From Candidatus Acetothermia bacterium (GTDB lineage Bacteria > Bipolaricaulota > Bipolaricaulia > RBG-16-55-9 > JANLFV01), in assembly GCA_024653345.1 (NCBI GenBank), contig JANLFV010000002.1, positions 62,001 to 126,000 of the forward strand: a stretch of 64,000 nt of DNA. The letters run 5' to 3'. The position numbers were made by a program, and so were the translations under genes. Positions 25,068 through 33,682 of the stretch are shown here, in pieces. Position 1 is the first letter of the stretch. Each line of letters begins with the position of its first letter. The notes beneath the pieces are model-generated. The model was not told where the DNA came from. It made no database searches and saw only the letters and a program-made list of their open reading frames with translations.

Positions 25068-25855
25068 TCGGAGCAGAAGTAGGTGCTCCTCCCGCCCTGA
25101 CTGGTCTGCTCAATCGGGGCCCCGCAGCGGGGGCAGGGCTCGCCCCCACGGCCGTAGACCTTCAGGAAGAGCTGAAAGCTCCCCGAGTCGCCCGTGGCCG
25201 TCCGGTAGTCGGAGATCGTCGTCCCTTGAAGGGCGATCGCCTCCTCCAGGAGTTGAGGGATCGCCTCAAATAGGCGCTGGGCCTCCTCTAGTGAGAGCGA
25301 ATCGGCCCGCCGCTGGGGGTGAATCCCGGCCCGGAAGAGGGCCTCATTGGCGTAGATGTTCCCCAGGCCGGCGAGCTTCCGCTGGTCGAGGAGAAGCCGC
25401 TTGATCTCTTGCTTCGTCTGCAGGAGCTTCTGGAAATTCCCGAGAGTATAGCTTGCGGTGAAGGGCTCGAGCCCGAGCCTCCGGAGCGGCTCGAACTCCT
25501 CTAATCTCTCGGCCCGGACGCAGTGGAGGGTGGCGAACCGCCGCGGGTCGTCCAGGACCAAGCGCTTGCCATCGGAGAAGCCCAGGACGAGCCTGGTATG
25601 CCCTTCCTCTTGGGGCAGGAGCCGGCCGGTCATCCGGAGGTGAATGACTAAAGCCAGGCCGGAGAAGTCGAGGATCAGGAACTTCCCCCGCCGGGCGACC
25701 CTCTCCAGGGCCTTCCCTCGGAGCCCTTCCAGATCGGGAAGGGGGCAATCCCGTAGCAATCGCGGATCGCGGACCTCGACGGCCGCGAGCCGGGCCCCGA
25801 CGAGGAGCCCCTCCAGCCCGCGACGAATGGTCTCGACCTCCGGCAGCTCCGGCAT
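25037..25855 (-). CDS. mutM: Formamidopyrimidine-DNA glycosylase MutM
   Basis: Excises 8-oxoguanine and formamidopyrimidines and nicks the strand. The 272-residue protein starts PELPEVETIRRGL with the catalytic Pro2 and Glu3. It has the beta-elimination Lys in RRGKFLI, the DNA-binding helix-two-turn-helix (LLLDQRKLAGLGNIYANEAL, in part) and a C-terminal zinc finger with two CxxC pairs (CPRCGAP and CSECQP). It probably forms an operon with the AGT-EndoV fusion, the HD gene and holA. Confidence 0.95.
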   Translation of the reverse strand: MPELPEVETIRRGLEGLLVGARLAAVEVRDPRLLRDCPLPDLEGLRGKALERVARRGKFLILDFSGLALVIHLRMTGRLLPQEEGHTRLVLGFSDGKRLVLDDPRRFATLHCVRAERLEEFEPLRRLGLEPFTASYTLGNFQKLLQTKQEIKRLLLDQRKLAGLGNIYANEALFRAGIHPQRRADSLSLEEAQRLFEAIPQLLEEAIALQGTTISDYRTATGDSGSFQLFLKVYGRGGEPCPRCGAPIEQTSQGGRSTYFCSECQPEHHGSV

Positions 25856-25872
25856 CTTTGTCTCCGGCCAGA

Positions 25873-25901
25873 TTGATCGGCCAGGCCTGCCAAACTATAA
25901 T
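25873..25901 (+). promoter_or_regulatory. Promoter of the acyl-CoA mutase operon
   Basis: TTGATC (25873-25878), a 17-bp spacer and a perfect TATAAT (25896-25901), about 30 bp before the mutase start. The same hexamers and spacing precede the gene at 61738. Confidence 0.85.
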
Positions 25902-25932
25902 AAGCTCAGGAGCCTGAGGCAAAGGAGGGGCG

Positions 25933-27618
25933 ATGAAGGAGCTGACCCTGAAGAGCGAACGGGCGCGCTGGGAGAAGGAGGTCCTCCAGCCCTTTTTAGA
26001 GGAGCACGGCGAGCGGAAGGGGCGGTTCATCACCGTCTCGGGCGAGGAGATCAAGCGGCTCTATACCCCCGAAGATGTCCAGGGCCTGGACTACGACCGC
26101 GACCTCGGCTACCCCGGGGAATACCCCTTCACCCGCGGGGTCTACCCCACGATGTATCGCGGCCGGCTGTGGACGATGCGCCAGTTCTCCGGCTACGGCG
26201 GGGCGGAGGAGACCAACCGCCGGTTCAAGTATCTCCTGAAGGAGGGCGAGACCGGGCTCTCTACGGCCTTCGATATGCCGACGCTGATGGGCTACGACCC
26301 CGACCATCCTTTGGCCGACGGCGAGGTGGGCGTGGAAGGGGTCTCGGTCGCCACCTTAAGGGACTTCGAGATCCTCTTCGACGGGATCCCCTTGGATAGG
26401 GTGAGCACCTCCTTCACCATCAACCCCACGGCCGCGGTCATCTATGCCATGTATATCGCGATCGCGGACCAGCAGGGTGTCCCGAGGACGGAGCTCCGCG
26501 GGACGATCCAGAACGATATGCTCAAGGAATTCATCGCCCAGAAGGAGTGGGTGATCCCCCCAAAGCCGGCGATCGACCTGATCGTCGATATCTTCGAGTT
26601 CGGGATCAAGGAGACCCCGAAGTTCAATCTGATTAGCATTTCGGGCTACCACATCCGCGAGGCCGGGGCCACGGCCGTCCAAGAATTGGCTTTTACACTG
26701 GCCGACGGGTTCGCCTATGTCGAGGCCGGGCTGGAGCGGGGGCTCGATCTGGATAGCTTCGCGCCCCAGTTAAGCTTCTTCTTCAACTCCCACAACTCCT
26801 TCTTCGAGGAGATCGCCAAGTTCAGAGCGGCGAGGCGGATCTGGGCGAGGAGGATGCGCGAGCACTACGGCGCGAAGCGCCCGGAGTCCTGGCGGTTGCG
26901 GTTCCACACCCAGACGGCCGGCTGCACCCTCACCGAGCAGCAGCCCTTGAATAACATCATCCGGGTCGCGCTCCAGGCCCTCGCGGCCGTCCTCGGCGGG
27001 ACCCAGAGCCTCCATACCAACTCCTACGATGAGGCCCTAGCTTTGCCGTCGGAGGAGGCGGTCCGGATCGCCCTCCGGACCCAGCAGATCATCGCCCATG
27101 AGAGCGGGGTGGCGGACACGATCGACCCCCTGGCGGGGAGCTACTTCGTGGAGAGCCTGACGGACGAGATGGAACGGGAGGCACTGGACTACATCGGCCG
27201 GATCGAGCGGATGGGCGAGGGCTCGCTCCTCAAGGGGGTCCTACGCGGGATCGAGGAGGGCTTCTTCCAGCGGGAGATCGCGCGCGCGGCCTACGAATAC
27301 CAGAAGCGGGTCGACTCCGGGGAGCAGGTGATCGTCGGGGTCAACAAATATGTCATCGAGGAGGACCATAAGCCCCGTATCCTGAGGGTCGACCCCGAGG
27401 TCCAGCGGCGGCAGATCGCCCGGCTGAACCAGGTGAAGCAAGAGCGGGATCAGGCCAAGGTGAAGGCCGCGCTCGCGGGGCTAAGGCGGGCCTGCGAGCG
27501 GGGCGAGAACCGGATGCCGCACATCCTCGAGGCTGTGAAGGCCCAAGCTAGCCTGCAGGAGATCATGGACACCCTGCGCGAGGTCTATGGCCAGTATCGG
27601 GAGCCAGCGATGTTCTAG
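25933..27618 (+). CDS. Acyl-CoA mutase large subunit, isobutyryl-CoA mutase-like pocket
   Basis: A B12-dependent carbon-skeleton mutase of the methylmalonyl-CoA mutase family, 561 residues, with only the substrate-binding TIM barrel; the B12 domain is the next gene. Family motifs are [61 protein letters not shown], and [13 protein letters not shown]. Positions that set substrate choice are Phe85 (Tyr89 in Propionibacterium methylmalonyl-CoA mutase), Ala112 and Gln203 (Arg207 there). Phe plus Gln is the isobutyryl-CoA mutase pattern, and Ala112 argues against 2-hydroxyisobutyryl-CoA mutase. An AAGGAGGGG site precedes the ATG. No MeaB chaperone or epimerase gene is adjacent. Confidence 0.88.
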   Translation: MKELTLKSERARWEKEVLQPFLEEHGERKGRFITVSGEEIKRLYTPEDVQGLDYDRDLGYPGEYPFTRGVYPTMYRGRLWTMRQFSGYGGAEETNRRFKYLLKEGETGLSTAFDMPTLMGYDPDHPLADGEVGVEGVSVATLRDFEILFDGIPLDRVSTSFTINPTAAVIYAMYIAIADQQGVPRTELRGTIQNDMLKEFIAQKEWVIPPKPAIDLIVDIFEFGIKETPKFNLISISGYHIREAGATAVQELAFTLADGFAYVEAGLERGLDLDSFAPQLSFFFNSHNSFFEEIAKFRAARRIWARRMREHYGAKRPESWRLRFHTQTAGCTLTEQQPLNNIIRVALQALAAVLGGTQSLHTNSYDEALALPSEEAVRIALRTQQIIAHESGVADTIDPLAGSYFVESLTDEMEREALDYIGRIERMGEGSLLKGVLRGIEEGFFQREIARAAYEYQKRVDSGEQVIVGVNKYVIEEDHKPRILRVDPEVQRRQIARLNQVKQERDQAKVKAALAGLRRACERGENRMPHILEAVKAQASLQEIMDTLREVYGQYREPAMF

Positions 27619-27626
27619 GGGGCAAG

Positions 27627-28025
27627 ATGGGAAAGATCCGGGTTCTGATGGCGAAGGTCGGCCTTGACGGGCACGATCGGGGCGTGAAGGTCCTCTGCAG
27701 CGCCCTGCGGGACGCGGGGATGGAGGTGATCTATACCGGCCTGCACAACACGCCGGAACAGGTGGTCCGGGCCGCCCTCCAGGAGGATGTGGATGTCATC
27801 GGAATCAGCCTGCTCTCCGGGGCCCACATGGCGATCTTCCCCAAGGTCCGAAGGCTGATGGACGAGCACGGCTTGAAAGATGTCCTCCTCCTCGGCGGGG
27901 GGATCATCCCCGACGAGGACAAGGAGGCACTAAGGAAGCTCGGGGTCAAGGGGCTCTTCGGCCCGGGGACCCCGCTGAGCGAGATCGTGGAATACATCAA
28001 GCGGGAGGTCCAACAACGCCACTAG
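27627..28025 (+). CDS. Acyl-CoA mutase small subunit, B12-binding
   Basis: A 132-residue B12-binding domain that completes the mutase encoded just upstream. The base-off B12 motif is DGHDRG (residues 14-19) with the cobalt-ligating His16, followed by ISLLSGAH and LLGGGIIP, all in the standard order. It lies 8 bp after the large subunit with its own GGGG-rich ribosome site. Two-subunit mutases of this size pair (about 560 and 135 residues) are typical of isobutyryl-CoA-type and archaeal enzymes. Confidence 0.93.
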   Translation: MGKIRVLMAKVGLDGHDRGVKVLCSALRDAGMEVIYTGLHNTPEQVVRAALQEDVDVIGISLLSGAHMAIFPKVRRLMDEHGLKDVLLLGGGIIPDEDKEALRKLGVKGLFGPGTPLSEIVEYIKREVQQRH

Positions 28026-28113
28026 CCCGGGCTCCTCTCTTAGGTCAATGCGATTGGACGCCCGGATGCGAGATGCCCCTTGGCAAGTAGCCTGTTCCCT
28101 CGTCGCAAGGGAC

Positions 28114-28141
28114 CGCTCGCCGGGCTGGCGCAGCGCGAGCG
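28114..28141. terminator. Stem-loop between convergent mutase and U32-like genes
   Basis: CGCTCGC (28114-28120) and GCGAGCG (28135-28141) form a 7-bp stem; the loop itself can form GCTG/CAGC. It lies in the 147-bp gap between convergent stops. No U-run is present. Confidence 0.5.
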
Positions 28142-28172
28142 ATCTCGAGGGACTTCTCTTCTAACCCGGCCC

Positions 28173-29123
28173 TCAGGGCCTGGGGACCGCCAGGTCCGCC
28201 GGGCCCTGCCTCGAGAGAGTGGCCTGGGGGAAGTTCTCCTGGATCGTCTCGTGGATGATCTGGGCGTATTTCACCTTCTCGCGAGCCCAATCGGCGAGCA
28301 TCCCAGCGCTCACCCACGGCTTATAGAGGGCCTGGGGCCCGGCGGCGCAGGCCGGGCCGGGCTCGATCTTGAAGTAGCACGGCGCGGTCACCCGCGCGAG
28401 CTCCGGGCCATCGTAGATCCGGATGTAGCCCCCGAAGGACTCCGTGAGCATGATGTGCACATCCAAGGGGATGGAGATGGCCTTCCGGATCGCGGCGAAC
28501 TGCGGCAATGTGAGGTCGGCCACGGGGTTGAACGAGCCCGCGCCTGAAGACTCGAGGAGCTTGCCACCGGCGGGATTGGCATGGCCGGCGTAGATCGAGA
28601 CCTTGAAGGTCACATCCTTGGGGAGCTCGCCGGCCTTCTTCATCTTGTTGAGCAGCCAGAGGAGCCCCTCGTCGATCACCAGGAACCCGCGGAAGCCGAG
28701 CTCGATGCCCCGCATGATATCGGCGATCACTTGTTTCAGCGCGTCCGCGCCACGGAACCGCAGCCCGGAGATGATCCCTTCAGGAGTAAGAGGCTGCCGC
28801 CCGATGTCCCAGGCCGCCCGCGGGCCGGGAGTTAAGATCACCTCCAGTTTCGCCTCGGCCGCCATCTGGGCGAAGGCCCGCAGCTCAGCCTTATCGAGCA
28901 GGGTCGCGCCCATCACGACCGAGATGACCCGATGGATCGGGATCTTCCGCTTCTCCATCTCCAAGATGACCGCCTCCAGGACCTGGGGCCGCTCGACCCC
29001 TGAGATCTCCATCCGATACCAGGCCCCGTCGGGGAACCGCTTCTCCGAGGTCGGGAGGTCATGGGCATCCCTGCCCGGGATCCCATGCCGTTCCATCAGC
29101 TCGGCTACCTTCTCCAGCTTCAT
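28173..29123 (-). CDS. Conserved TIM-barrel-like protein, possibly peptidase U32-related
   Basis: A 316-residue cytoplasmic protein without signal peptide. Segments LPTSEKRFPDGAWYRMEISG, LTPGPRAAWDIGR, GFRGFLVIDEGLLWLLNKM, VSIYAGHANPAGGKLLE, NPVADLTLPQFAAIRKA and PCYFKIEPGP look strongly conserved. The alternation of strands and helices suits a TIM barrel, and the pattern recalls a group often labelled peptidase U32. I see no catalytic residues that prove peptidase activity, so function is open. The start has GGAGGG upstream. It is separated from the walJ-like gene by a hairpin with a U-rich tail. Confidence 0.6.
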   Translation of the reverse strand: MKLEKVAELMERHGIPGRDAHDLPTSEKRFPDGAWYRMEISGVERPQVLEAVILEMEKRKIPIHRVISVVMGATLLDKAELRAFAQMAAEAKLEVILTPGPRAAWDIGRQPLTPEGIISGLRFRGADALKQVIADIMRGIELGFRGFLVIDEGLLWLLNKMKKAGELPKDVTFKVSIYAGHANPAGGKLLESSGAGSFNPVADLTLPQFAAIRKAISIPLDVHIMLTESFGGYIRIYDGPELARVTAPCYFKIEPGPACAAGPQALYKPWVSAGMLADWAREKVKYAQIIHETIQENFPQATLSRQGPADLAVPRP

Positions 29124-29146
29124 CGAGCCCTCCTTAAATTTGAAAC

Positions 29147-29165
29147 CCCTCCTTGCGAGGGAGGG
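29147..29165 (-). terminator. Terminator-like hairpin after the walJ-like gene
   Basis: On the minus strand CCCTCC, a 7-nt loop and GGAGGG are followed by GTTTCAAATTT. It sits between the walJ-like stop and the U32-like start, so it should end the former's transcript. Confidence 0.55.
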
Positions 29166-29171
29166 TAAGGA

Positions 29172-29936
29172 TCATAGTATTAGCAGCTCACTCCGACGAT
29201 CCTGCCAGGTGAGATGGAGCTCGGCCCGCCCATCCAGATAGCTCTGGACCGTCTGGAGGGCCAGCTCGGGCCGGTTGTTCGTCCGGGAGAGGTGGGCGAG
29301 GAAGGCCGTGCGCAGCCTTCCGGAGCGGGTCAGCTCCGCGAGGGCCTCCCCGCAGGCGTCGTTCGAGAGATGGCCGACCTCGCTCCGGATCCGTTGCTTC
29401 AGCTCCCAGGGGTAAGGGCCGGTCTTGAGCATCTCCAGGTCGTGGTTCGCCTCGAGGATCACGGCATCACAGGTAGCGAGGGCCTCGAGCGCGGCCCGGC
29501 TCACCACCCCCAGGTCGGTGGCCAGCCCGACGGTCCCTTCCTCGGAGCGGATCAGGTAGCCGCAGGGCTCGGCCGCGTCGTGGAAGATGGGGAAGGAGGC
29601 GATCCGGAAGTCGCCGATCTCGAACTCCTGGCCCAGCTCGAACGGGCGCAGCTCTTCCAGGCCGCTGAGGGACCACCGGAGCGCCGCGAGTGTCCGGCGC
29701 GTGCCATAGAGCGGGCAGCGGAACCGGCGGGCGAGCGAGCCGGCCTCGCTGCAGTGGTCCCCGTGTTCGTGAGTAATGAGGATCGCTTTGACCACCCGCG
29801 GCTCGATCCCCAGAGTCTCCAACTCCTGCCGAATGCGGAGGTAGCTCAGCCCTCCGTCGATGAGGAGCGCCGTGCCACCTCGCTCGATGAAGGTCGAGTT
29901 TCCACCGCTCCCGCTGCCTAGAACACAGATCCTCAC
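29172..29936 (-). CDS. Metallo-beta-lactamase-fold hydrolase, WalJ/YycJ-like
   Basis: A 254-residue metal-dependent hydrolase. The start MRICVLGSGSGGNSTFI and the zinc motif THEHGDH (His56, His58, Asp60, His61) are characteristic of the WalJ/YycJ group, which has been linked to DNA processing or cell-wall regulation in Firmicutes. FPIFHDAAEPCGYLI and ILEANHDLEML supply the further ligands. The start is GTG with a weak ribosome site. Confidence 0.85.
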   Translation of the reverse strand: MRICVLGSGSGGNSTFIERGGTALLIDGGLSYLRIRQELETLGIEPRVVKAILITHEHGDHCSEAGSLARRFRCPLYGTRRTLAALRWSLSGLEELRPFELGQEFEIGDFRIASFPIFHDAAEPCGYLIRSEEGTVGLATDLGVVSRAALEALATCDAVILEANHDLEMLKTGPYPWELKQRIRSEVGHLSNDACGEALAELTRSGRLRTAFLAHLSRTNNRPELALQTVQSYLDGRAELHLTWQDRRSELLIL

Positions 29937-29971
29937 CGGATTGGCCGGCCTCTTTGCGCCAGACTGAGGCG

Positions 29972-30002
29972 ATTATAGCAACGAGCGCTCTCCTCGGCCA
30001 AA
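29972..30002 (-). promoter_or_regulatory. Promoter for the walJ-like gene
   Basis: A perfect TATAAT on the minus strand (29972-29977) lies 36 bp before the GTG start. The best -35 is TTGGCC (29997-30002) at a 19-bp spacing, which is long. Confidence 0.5.
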
Positions 30003-30045
30003 TTGCCAGGGGGAGCGGGCTGGCTGTTGGCATCAGTATAGTGCC

Positions 30046-30075
30046 TTGCGGCCGATTGTGGTCTTCGGCTATACT
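30046..30075 (+). promoter_or_regulatory. Promoter for the first Crp/Fnr gene
   Basis: TTGCGG (30046-30051), an 18-bp spacer and TATACT (30070-30075), about 35 bp before the start codon. An ATTGCCAGGGG string at about 30002 resembles the tandem motif upstream of the first glutamate dehydrogenase. Confidence 0.55.
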
Positions 30076-30110
30076 CCCCAAGAACGAGGTGAGGAGGAAC
30101 GGCACGAGAA

Positions 30111-30869
30111 GTGGGTAGAGGGGAGCGTCTGACTCCCCGCGCTGATCCGCAGGAGTTAGCCCAGTTCCTTAGCTCCATCTTTGCGGGCCTAGGCCAGGCT
30201 GAATTGCGGGAGCTGCTGGACTCGACCCTCATGCTGAGCTATGGGGAAGGCGATCTGATTGTCCAGGAGGGCTCATACTTCTCGGGGATCTATATCGTCT
30301 ATCGTGGGCTAGTCCAGATCGGAAAATACTCTTCCACCGGGAAGCGGCGGGTCCTGCGCTTCTTGGCCCCCCGGGAGATGTTCGGCCTGGAGGCGCTGTT
30401 CATGCGCGAGCAGGAGATGAACATCCAGTATGCCAGGGCTCTGGTCGACTCCGACGTCTTGTTCATCAAGGAGCGGGGATTCTGCGATTTTCTGAAGAGC
30501 CATCCGGCGGCGCTCTTCACGCTATGTCAGTGGTTCGCGCGGGAGGTGGCGATGCTAGAGTTCAAGCTCACGCGAGATGCCACTGAAGGGAGCTTGCAGA
30601 ACTTCGCCCTGCTCCTGGCAGCTCTCAAAGACAAATACGGGTCGAGGACGGCCTCGGGAATACAGATCAAGCTGGAGCTCCCGCGCCAACTGCTCGCGGA
30701 GCTCCTCGGGGTCTCCGTCGAGACGATAATCCGCCTGATGAAGAACTTGAAGGACAGGGGCATTATCACAGCGGAGAACAGTGAGATAACCATAACTGAC
30801 GAGGACAAGCTGACCTCTATCGGCCGGACGACAGCCTTCTACCTGGAGATACTGAAGGAGACCCTCTGA
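30111..30869 (+). CDS. Crp/Fnr family transcription regulator
   Basis: A 252-residue regulator with an N-terminal cyclic-nucleotide-binding-type beta-roll (about 25-140: GDLIVQEGSYFSGIYIVYRG, RFLAPREMFGLEALF), a dimer helix and a C-terminal winged helix (about 185-225: LPRQLLAELLGVSVETIIRL then MKNLKDRGII). No FNR-type cysteine cluster is present, and the cAMP-pocket residues are not clearly conserved, so the ligand is unknown. It starts at GTG with a GGAGG somewhat far upstream. It converges on a paralogue and lies near glutamate and Nuo-like genes, its likely targets. Confidence 0.88.
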   Translation: MGRGERLTPRADPQELAQFLSSIFAGLGQAELRELLDSTLMLSYGEGDLIVQEGSYFSGIYIVYRGLVQIGKYSSTGKRRVLRFLAPREMFGLEALFMREQEMNIQYARALVDSDVLFIKERGFCDFLKSHPAALFTLCQWFAREVAMLEFKLTRDATEGSLQNFALLLAALKDKYGSRTASGIQIKLELPRQLLAELLGVSVETIIRLMKNLKDRGIITAENSEITITDEDKLTSIGRTTAFYLEILKETL

Positions 30870-30878
30870 GCTAGGCTA

Positions 30879-31634
30879 TTACAGGACTTGAGGCACGAGG
30901 GGATCGAGCCCGGCCAGCTCGGCTAGCCCCTCAGGATCGAGGACTACCAGTTTCCGCCCCTCTGCAGCGACCAATCCCTGCTCTTTCAGCTCCCTCAGGG
31001 CACGGATGAGCGATTCAGTGGAGACACCGAGCAGATCAGCGAGCACGCTCCGCTTGAGCTCCAGCTCAACAGACCACGCCCGACCACCGTTGGCGCGGAA
31101 TTTGCGCGCTAGAGCCAACAGCACGAGCGCAAGGTTCCTCGTGGGAGTCTCGCTCCCATCCCAGGCCAATCTAATCTCGAGCGCGAGCAGCTCGCGGGCT
31201 AGCCAGTTGCAGAGCCTGATGGCTACATCGGGGCGGGCCTCAAGCAAGTCGAGAAAGGTGTCCCGATCGATGAAGCGCACCCGCATATCTGTGAGGGCGC
31301 GGGCGTAGCCAAAATGCGGCCAATCGCCGTGCAACAGCAGAGTATCGGCTCCCAGTAAGTCCTGGGGGCCGACAATCTTGATGATCCTCTCCCTGGACCC
31401 GTCGCCGGAGCGTCGCCCGTAGGCCGCCAGTCCTTCGGTGATCACATGGATGCCAGCAGTGATGGCTCCCTGCTGAAAGAGCAGGTCGCCCGCCTGATAC
31501 TGAACGGATATCGATGCATCGTTGAGCCAGGCCAGCTCATCTTCCCCAAGGCCGCCGAAGATTGATTGAGGGAGGCCCTCAGCCACCCCGGGCTGCTCTA
31601 GTGTCTCGAGTGCAACTGGTGTGGTCTCTAACAT
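30879..31634 (-). CDS. Crp/Fnr family transcription regulator, paralogue
   Basis: A 251-residue protein with the same layout as the convergent neighbour: beta-roll domain (YQAGDLLFQQGAITAGIHVI, IVGPQDLLGADTLLL), dimer helix (RLCNWLARELLALEIRL) and winged helix (LKRSVLADLLGVSTESLIRA then LRELKEQGLV). The recognition helices differ moderately between the two, so their sites may be related but not identical. Only nine bases separate the two stops. The upstream region contains tandem 21-bp repeats shared with gdh. Confidence 0.87.
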   Translation of the reverse strand: MLETTPVALETLEQPGVAEGLPQSIFGGLGEDELAWLNDASISVQYQAGDLLFQQGAITAGIHVITEGLAAYGRRSGDGSRERIIKIVGPQDLLGADTLLLHGDWPHFGYARALTDMRVRFIDRDTFLDLLEARPDVAIRLCNWLARELLALEIRLAWDGSETPTRNLALVLLALARKFRANGGRAWSVELELKRSVLADLLGVSTESLIRALRELKEQGLVAAEGRKLVVLDPEGLAELAGLDPLVPQVL

Positions 31635-31737
31635 GATGCTGCCCTCACTCTAGCGAAGAATCCGGGCGCCAGCACTGTCTTTTCTCATAGCGCGATACCT
31701 CTCTCCCTCATGCCCGGAGGAGGCCGACAGTCAGCAA

Positions 31738-31779
31738 ATTGCCAGTCATTTGGCGAGGATTGCCACTCAATTGGGCGGG
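31738..31779. repeat. Two tandem 21-bp repeats, candidate operator
   Basis: 31738-31758 and 31759-31779 match at 16 of 21 positions and abut exactly. Each begins ATTGCCA and contains CCA-N6-TGG at the same offset. The 21-bp period places both on the same DNA face. They lie between the divergent Crp/Fnr gene and the first glutamate dehydrogenase gene. Confidence 0.5.
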
Positions 31780-31894
31780 CCACAGCTGGCAGAGACGACA
31801 GCGGCGGGCACCACAAAATGCGCTCCCTTTGCTGCGGTCGATCCTGGAGCCATGTTTCTGCTCGTCCTTAGAATCGCAGCGGAGGTGGTCGCAA

Positions 31895-33214
31895 TTGATC
31901 AAGATGAGAGACATTGCTGGAGCTGCCGTCGCTGAGGCCATACCCAGGCAGCGCGAATTAGGCACCAATCCCTATGAGATGGTCCTGGCCCAGTTAGATG
32001 GCGTCGGGAAGGAGCTCGATCTGGACCGCGGCCTGCTCGAGATCCTCAAGCGGCCGGAGCGCGTGGTCGAGGTCTCCGTCCCGGTGGTGATGGATGACGG
32101 CCGGATCGAGGTGTTCACCGGATACAGGGTGCAGCACAACAGCGCTCGCGGCCCCTACAAGGGGGGAATCAGATATCACCCCGATGTCACCCTCGATGAA
32201 GTGAAAGCCCTCGCAGCCTGGATGACCTGGAAGTGCGCCGTGGTCAATATCCCCTACGGCGGCGGGAAGGGCGGGATCAAGTGCGACCCGACCCAGATGT
32301 CTGAGGGGGAGCTCCAGAGGATGACGCGGCGATATGTCACGATGCTCCTCCCACTCCTCGGGCCGGAGAAGGACATCCCGGCACCGGATGTGAACACCAA
32401 CGCCACGATCATGGACTGGATCATGGATACGGCCAGCATCTTCAGCGGGCATTATCTCCCGGGGATTGTCACGGGGAAGTCGGTCGAGCTGGGAGGAGCC
32501 CTGGGGAGGCGCGAAGCGACCGGCCGAGGCGTGACGATCATCACCAAGGAGGTCCTGAAGCGGCTCGGCATGAGCCTTCAGGAAACGACCGTGGCTATTC
32601 AAGGCTACGGTAACGTCGGCTCTGTCAGCGCGACCTTGCTGGCCCAGGAGGGTTGCCGGATCGTCGGCGTGAGCGATATCTCCGGCGGATTCTACAACCC
32701 AAACGGCTTGGATATCCCGGATATCAATCGGTATGTCCGCACATCGCCGGGGCATCTCCTGCGAGGATACACCGCCCGCGGAGCCGCGCCGATCTCCAAC
32801 GAAGAGCTATTGACGCTACAGGCGGATGTGCTGATCCCCGCCGCTATGGAATGCCAGATCACCGAGGAGAACGCCCCTGAAGTTCGGGCCCGAGTCATCG
32901 TCGAGGGGGCCAACGGGCCGACGACTCCCGAGGCTGATCTAATCCTCGAAGAGAGGGGCATCTACGTTGTGCCGGACATCCTCGCCAATGCCGGCGGGGT
33001 GGTCGGCTCCTACTTCGAGTGGGTGCAGAGCCTGCAGGCCTTCCCTTGGACCGAGGAGGAGACGAACGCCAGACTCGCGCGGATCATGAGCCAGAGCTTT
33101 GCCGAGGTCTGGGAGTGCGCACGCGAGCGGTCAGTCACCCTCAGAAAAGCTGCCCTGATGCTGGCTGTCAATCGCGTGGCGGAAGCCATTCGGAGGCGCG
33201 GGATCTTCCCGTAA
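31895..33214 (+). CDS. gdhA: Glutamate dehydrogenase 1 (Glu/Leu/Phe/Val family)
   Basis: Interconverts glutamate and 2-oxoglutarate plus ammonia. About 439 residues. The substrate-binding motif is PYKGGIRYHP, the catalytic region IPYGGGKGGIKCDP carries the lysine, and the NAD(P) fold is AIQGYGNVGS followed by DISGGFYN. VEGANGPTTPEAD is also typical. TTG at 31895 is chosen because GGAGGTGG lies 6 bp upstream; ATG 31904 is an alternative with poor spacing. It is about half identical by eye to the second copy at 39848. The residue after the dinucleotide beta-2 strand is Asp in both copies, which favours NAD over NADP. Confidence 0.93.
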   Translation: MIKMRDIAGAAVAEAIPRQRELGTNPYEMVLAQLDGVGKELDLDRGLLEILKRPERVVEVSVPVVMDDGRIEVFTGYRVQHNSARGPYKGGIRYHPDVTLDEVKALAAWMTWKCAVVNIPYGGGKGGIKCDPTQMSEGELQRMTRRYVTMLLPLLGPEKDIPAPDVNTNATIMDWIMDTASIFSGHYLPGIVTGKSVELGGALGRREATGRGVTIITKEVLKRLGMSLQETTVAIQGYGNVGSVSATLLAQEGCRIVGVSDISGGFYNPNGLDIPDINRYVRTSPGHLLRGYTARGAAPISNEELLTLQADVLIPAAMECQITEENAPEVRARVIVEGANGPTTPEADLILEERGIYVVPDILANAGGVVGSYFEWVQSLQAFPWTEEETNARLARIMSQSFAEVWECARERSVTLRKAALMLAVNRVAEAIRRRGIFP

Positions 33215-33226
33215 TGAGGTGTGAAC

Positions 33227-33448
33227 ATGCAAAGGTATGAAGTGGTCTTTACTGACGAGGAAGCTGGCGGTGCAAGATCTTACCGGGTGTTCGAGTCTAT
33301 GGAACAAGCCCTCGCTTTCATCGAGAGGCTCTGCTACCCCTTCCAAGGTCATCTGCTGCACGAATTGAACGTCTATGAGGAGGAGCTGGGGCAGAGCCTG
33401 GCTCTTGAAGCAGAGGAAGAGGCGGAGCCAGTTCTGCACCGCGCCTAG
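33227..33448 (+). CDS. Small conserved-looking hypothetical protein
   Basis: A 73-residue acidic protein starting 12 bp after the dehydrogenase stop, with GAGGTG as ribosome site. Sequence features are RYEVVFTDEEAGGARSYRVF, a short helix (MEQALAFIERL) and an acidic, glutamate-rich tail. No family is recognised. Its position suggests co-expression with glutamate dehydrogenase 1. Confidence 0.6.
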   Translation: MQRYEVVFTDEEAGGARSYRVFESMEQALAFIERLCYPFQGHLLHELNVYEEELGQSLALEAEEEAEPVLHRA

Positions 33449-33498
33449 GTATAGAGCCTCTGAGGAGATAGGGCCTCATAGACCTCAGAGGGCAGGCG

Positions 33499-33574
33499 TT
33501 AGAAGCTAACCCCCTTTCTTTCAAGTGAGGCCCAGGGCCTGTCCAACCCCGGGCCTTGGGCCTCCCCCTCCCTC
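33499..33574. repeat. 76-bp hairpin repeat, copy 1
   Basis: Matches 41207-41282 at about 69 of 76 positions without gaps. It centres on a hairpin with arms GAGGCCCAGGGCC and GGCCTTGGGCCTC. The one difference from a perfect 13-bp stem is a G-U pair on the plus-strand RNA. CCCCCTTTCTTTCAA precedes and CCCCTCCCTC follows. Confidence 0.75.
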
Positions 33575-33682
33575 AGTCGCCCTCCCGGGCTGCCCTTCAC
33601 CCTGCCCATGCTCGAGCGAGACGGCGGGATCATCATTGCTGCTTCACCCAAGCTAGCCTGTTTGCCAGGGGTCAGGATCGCG

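Noticed and set aside
25933-27618. 2-hydroxyisobutyryl-CoA mutase
   Set aside because: That enzyme has Ile and Asp at the positions that are Phe85 and Ala112 here.
31895-31906. TTGATCAA at the first glutamate dehydrogenase start as an FNR site
   Set aside because: FNR sites need TTGAT-N4-ATCAA spacing; here the half-sites overlap and coincide with the start codon.
33499-33574. 76-bp repeat as an ordinary intrinsic terminator
   Set aside because: Neither strand has a U-run after the stem; the flanks are C-rich on one side and AAAGAAAGGGGG on the other.
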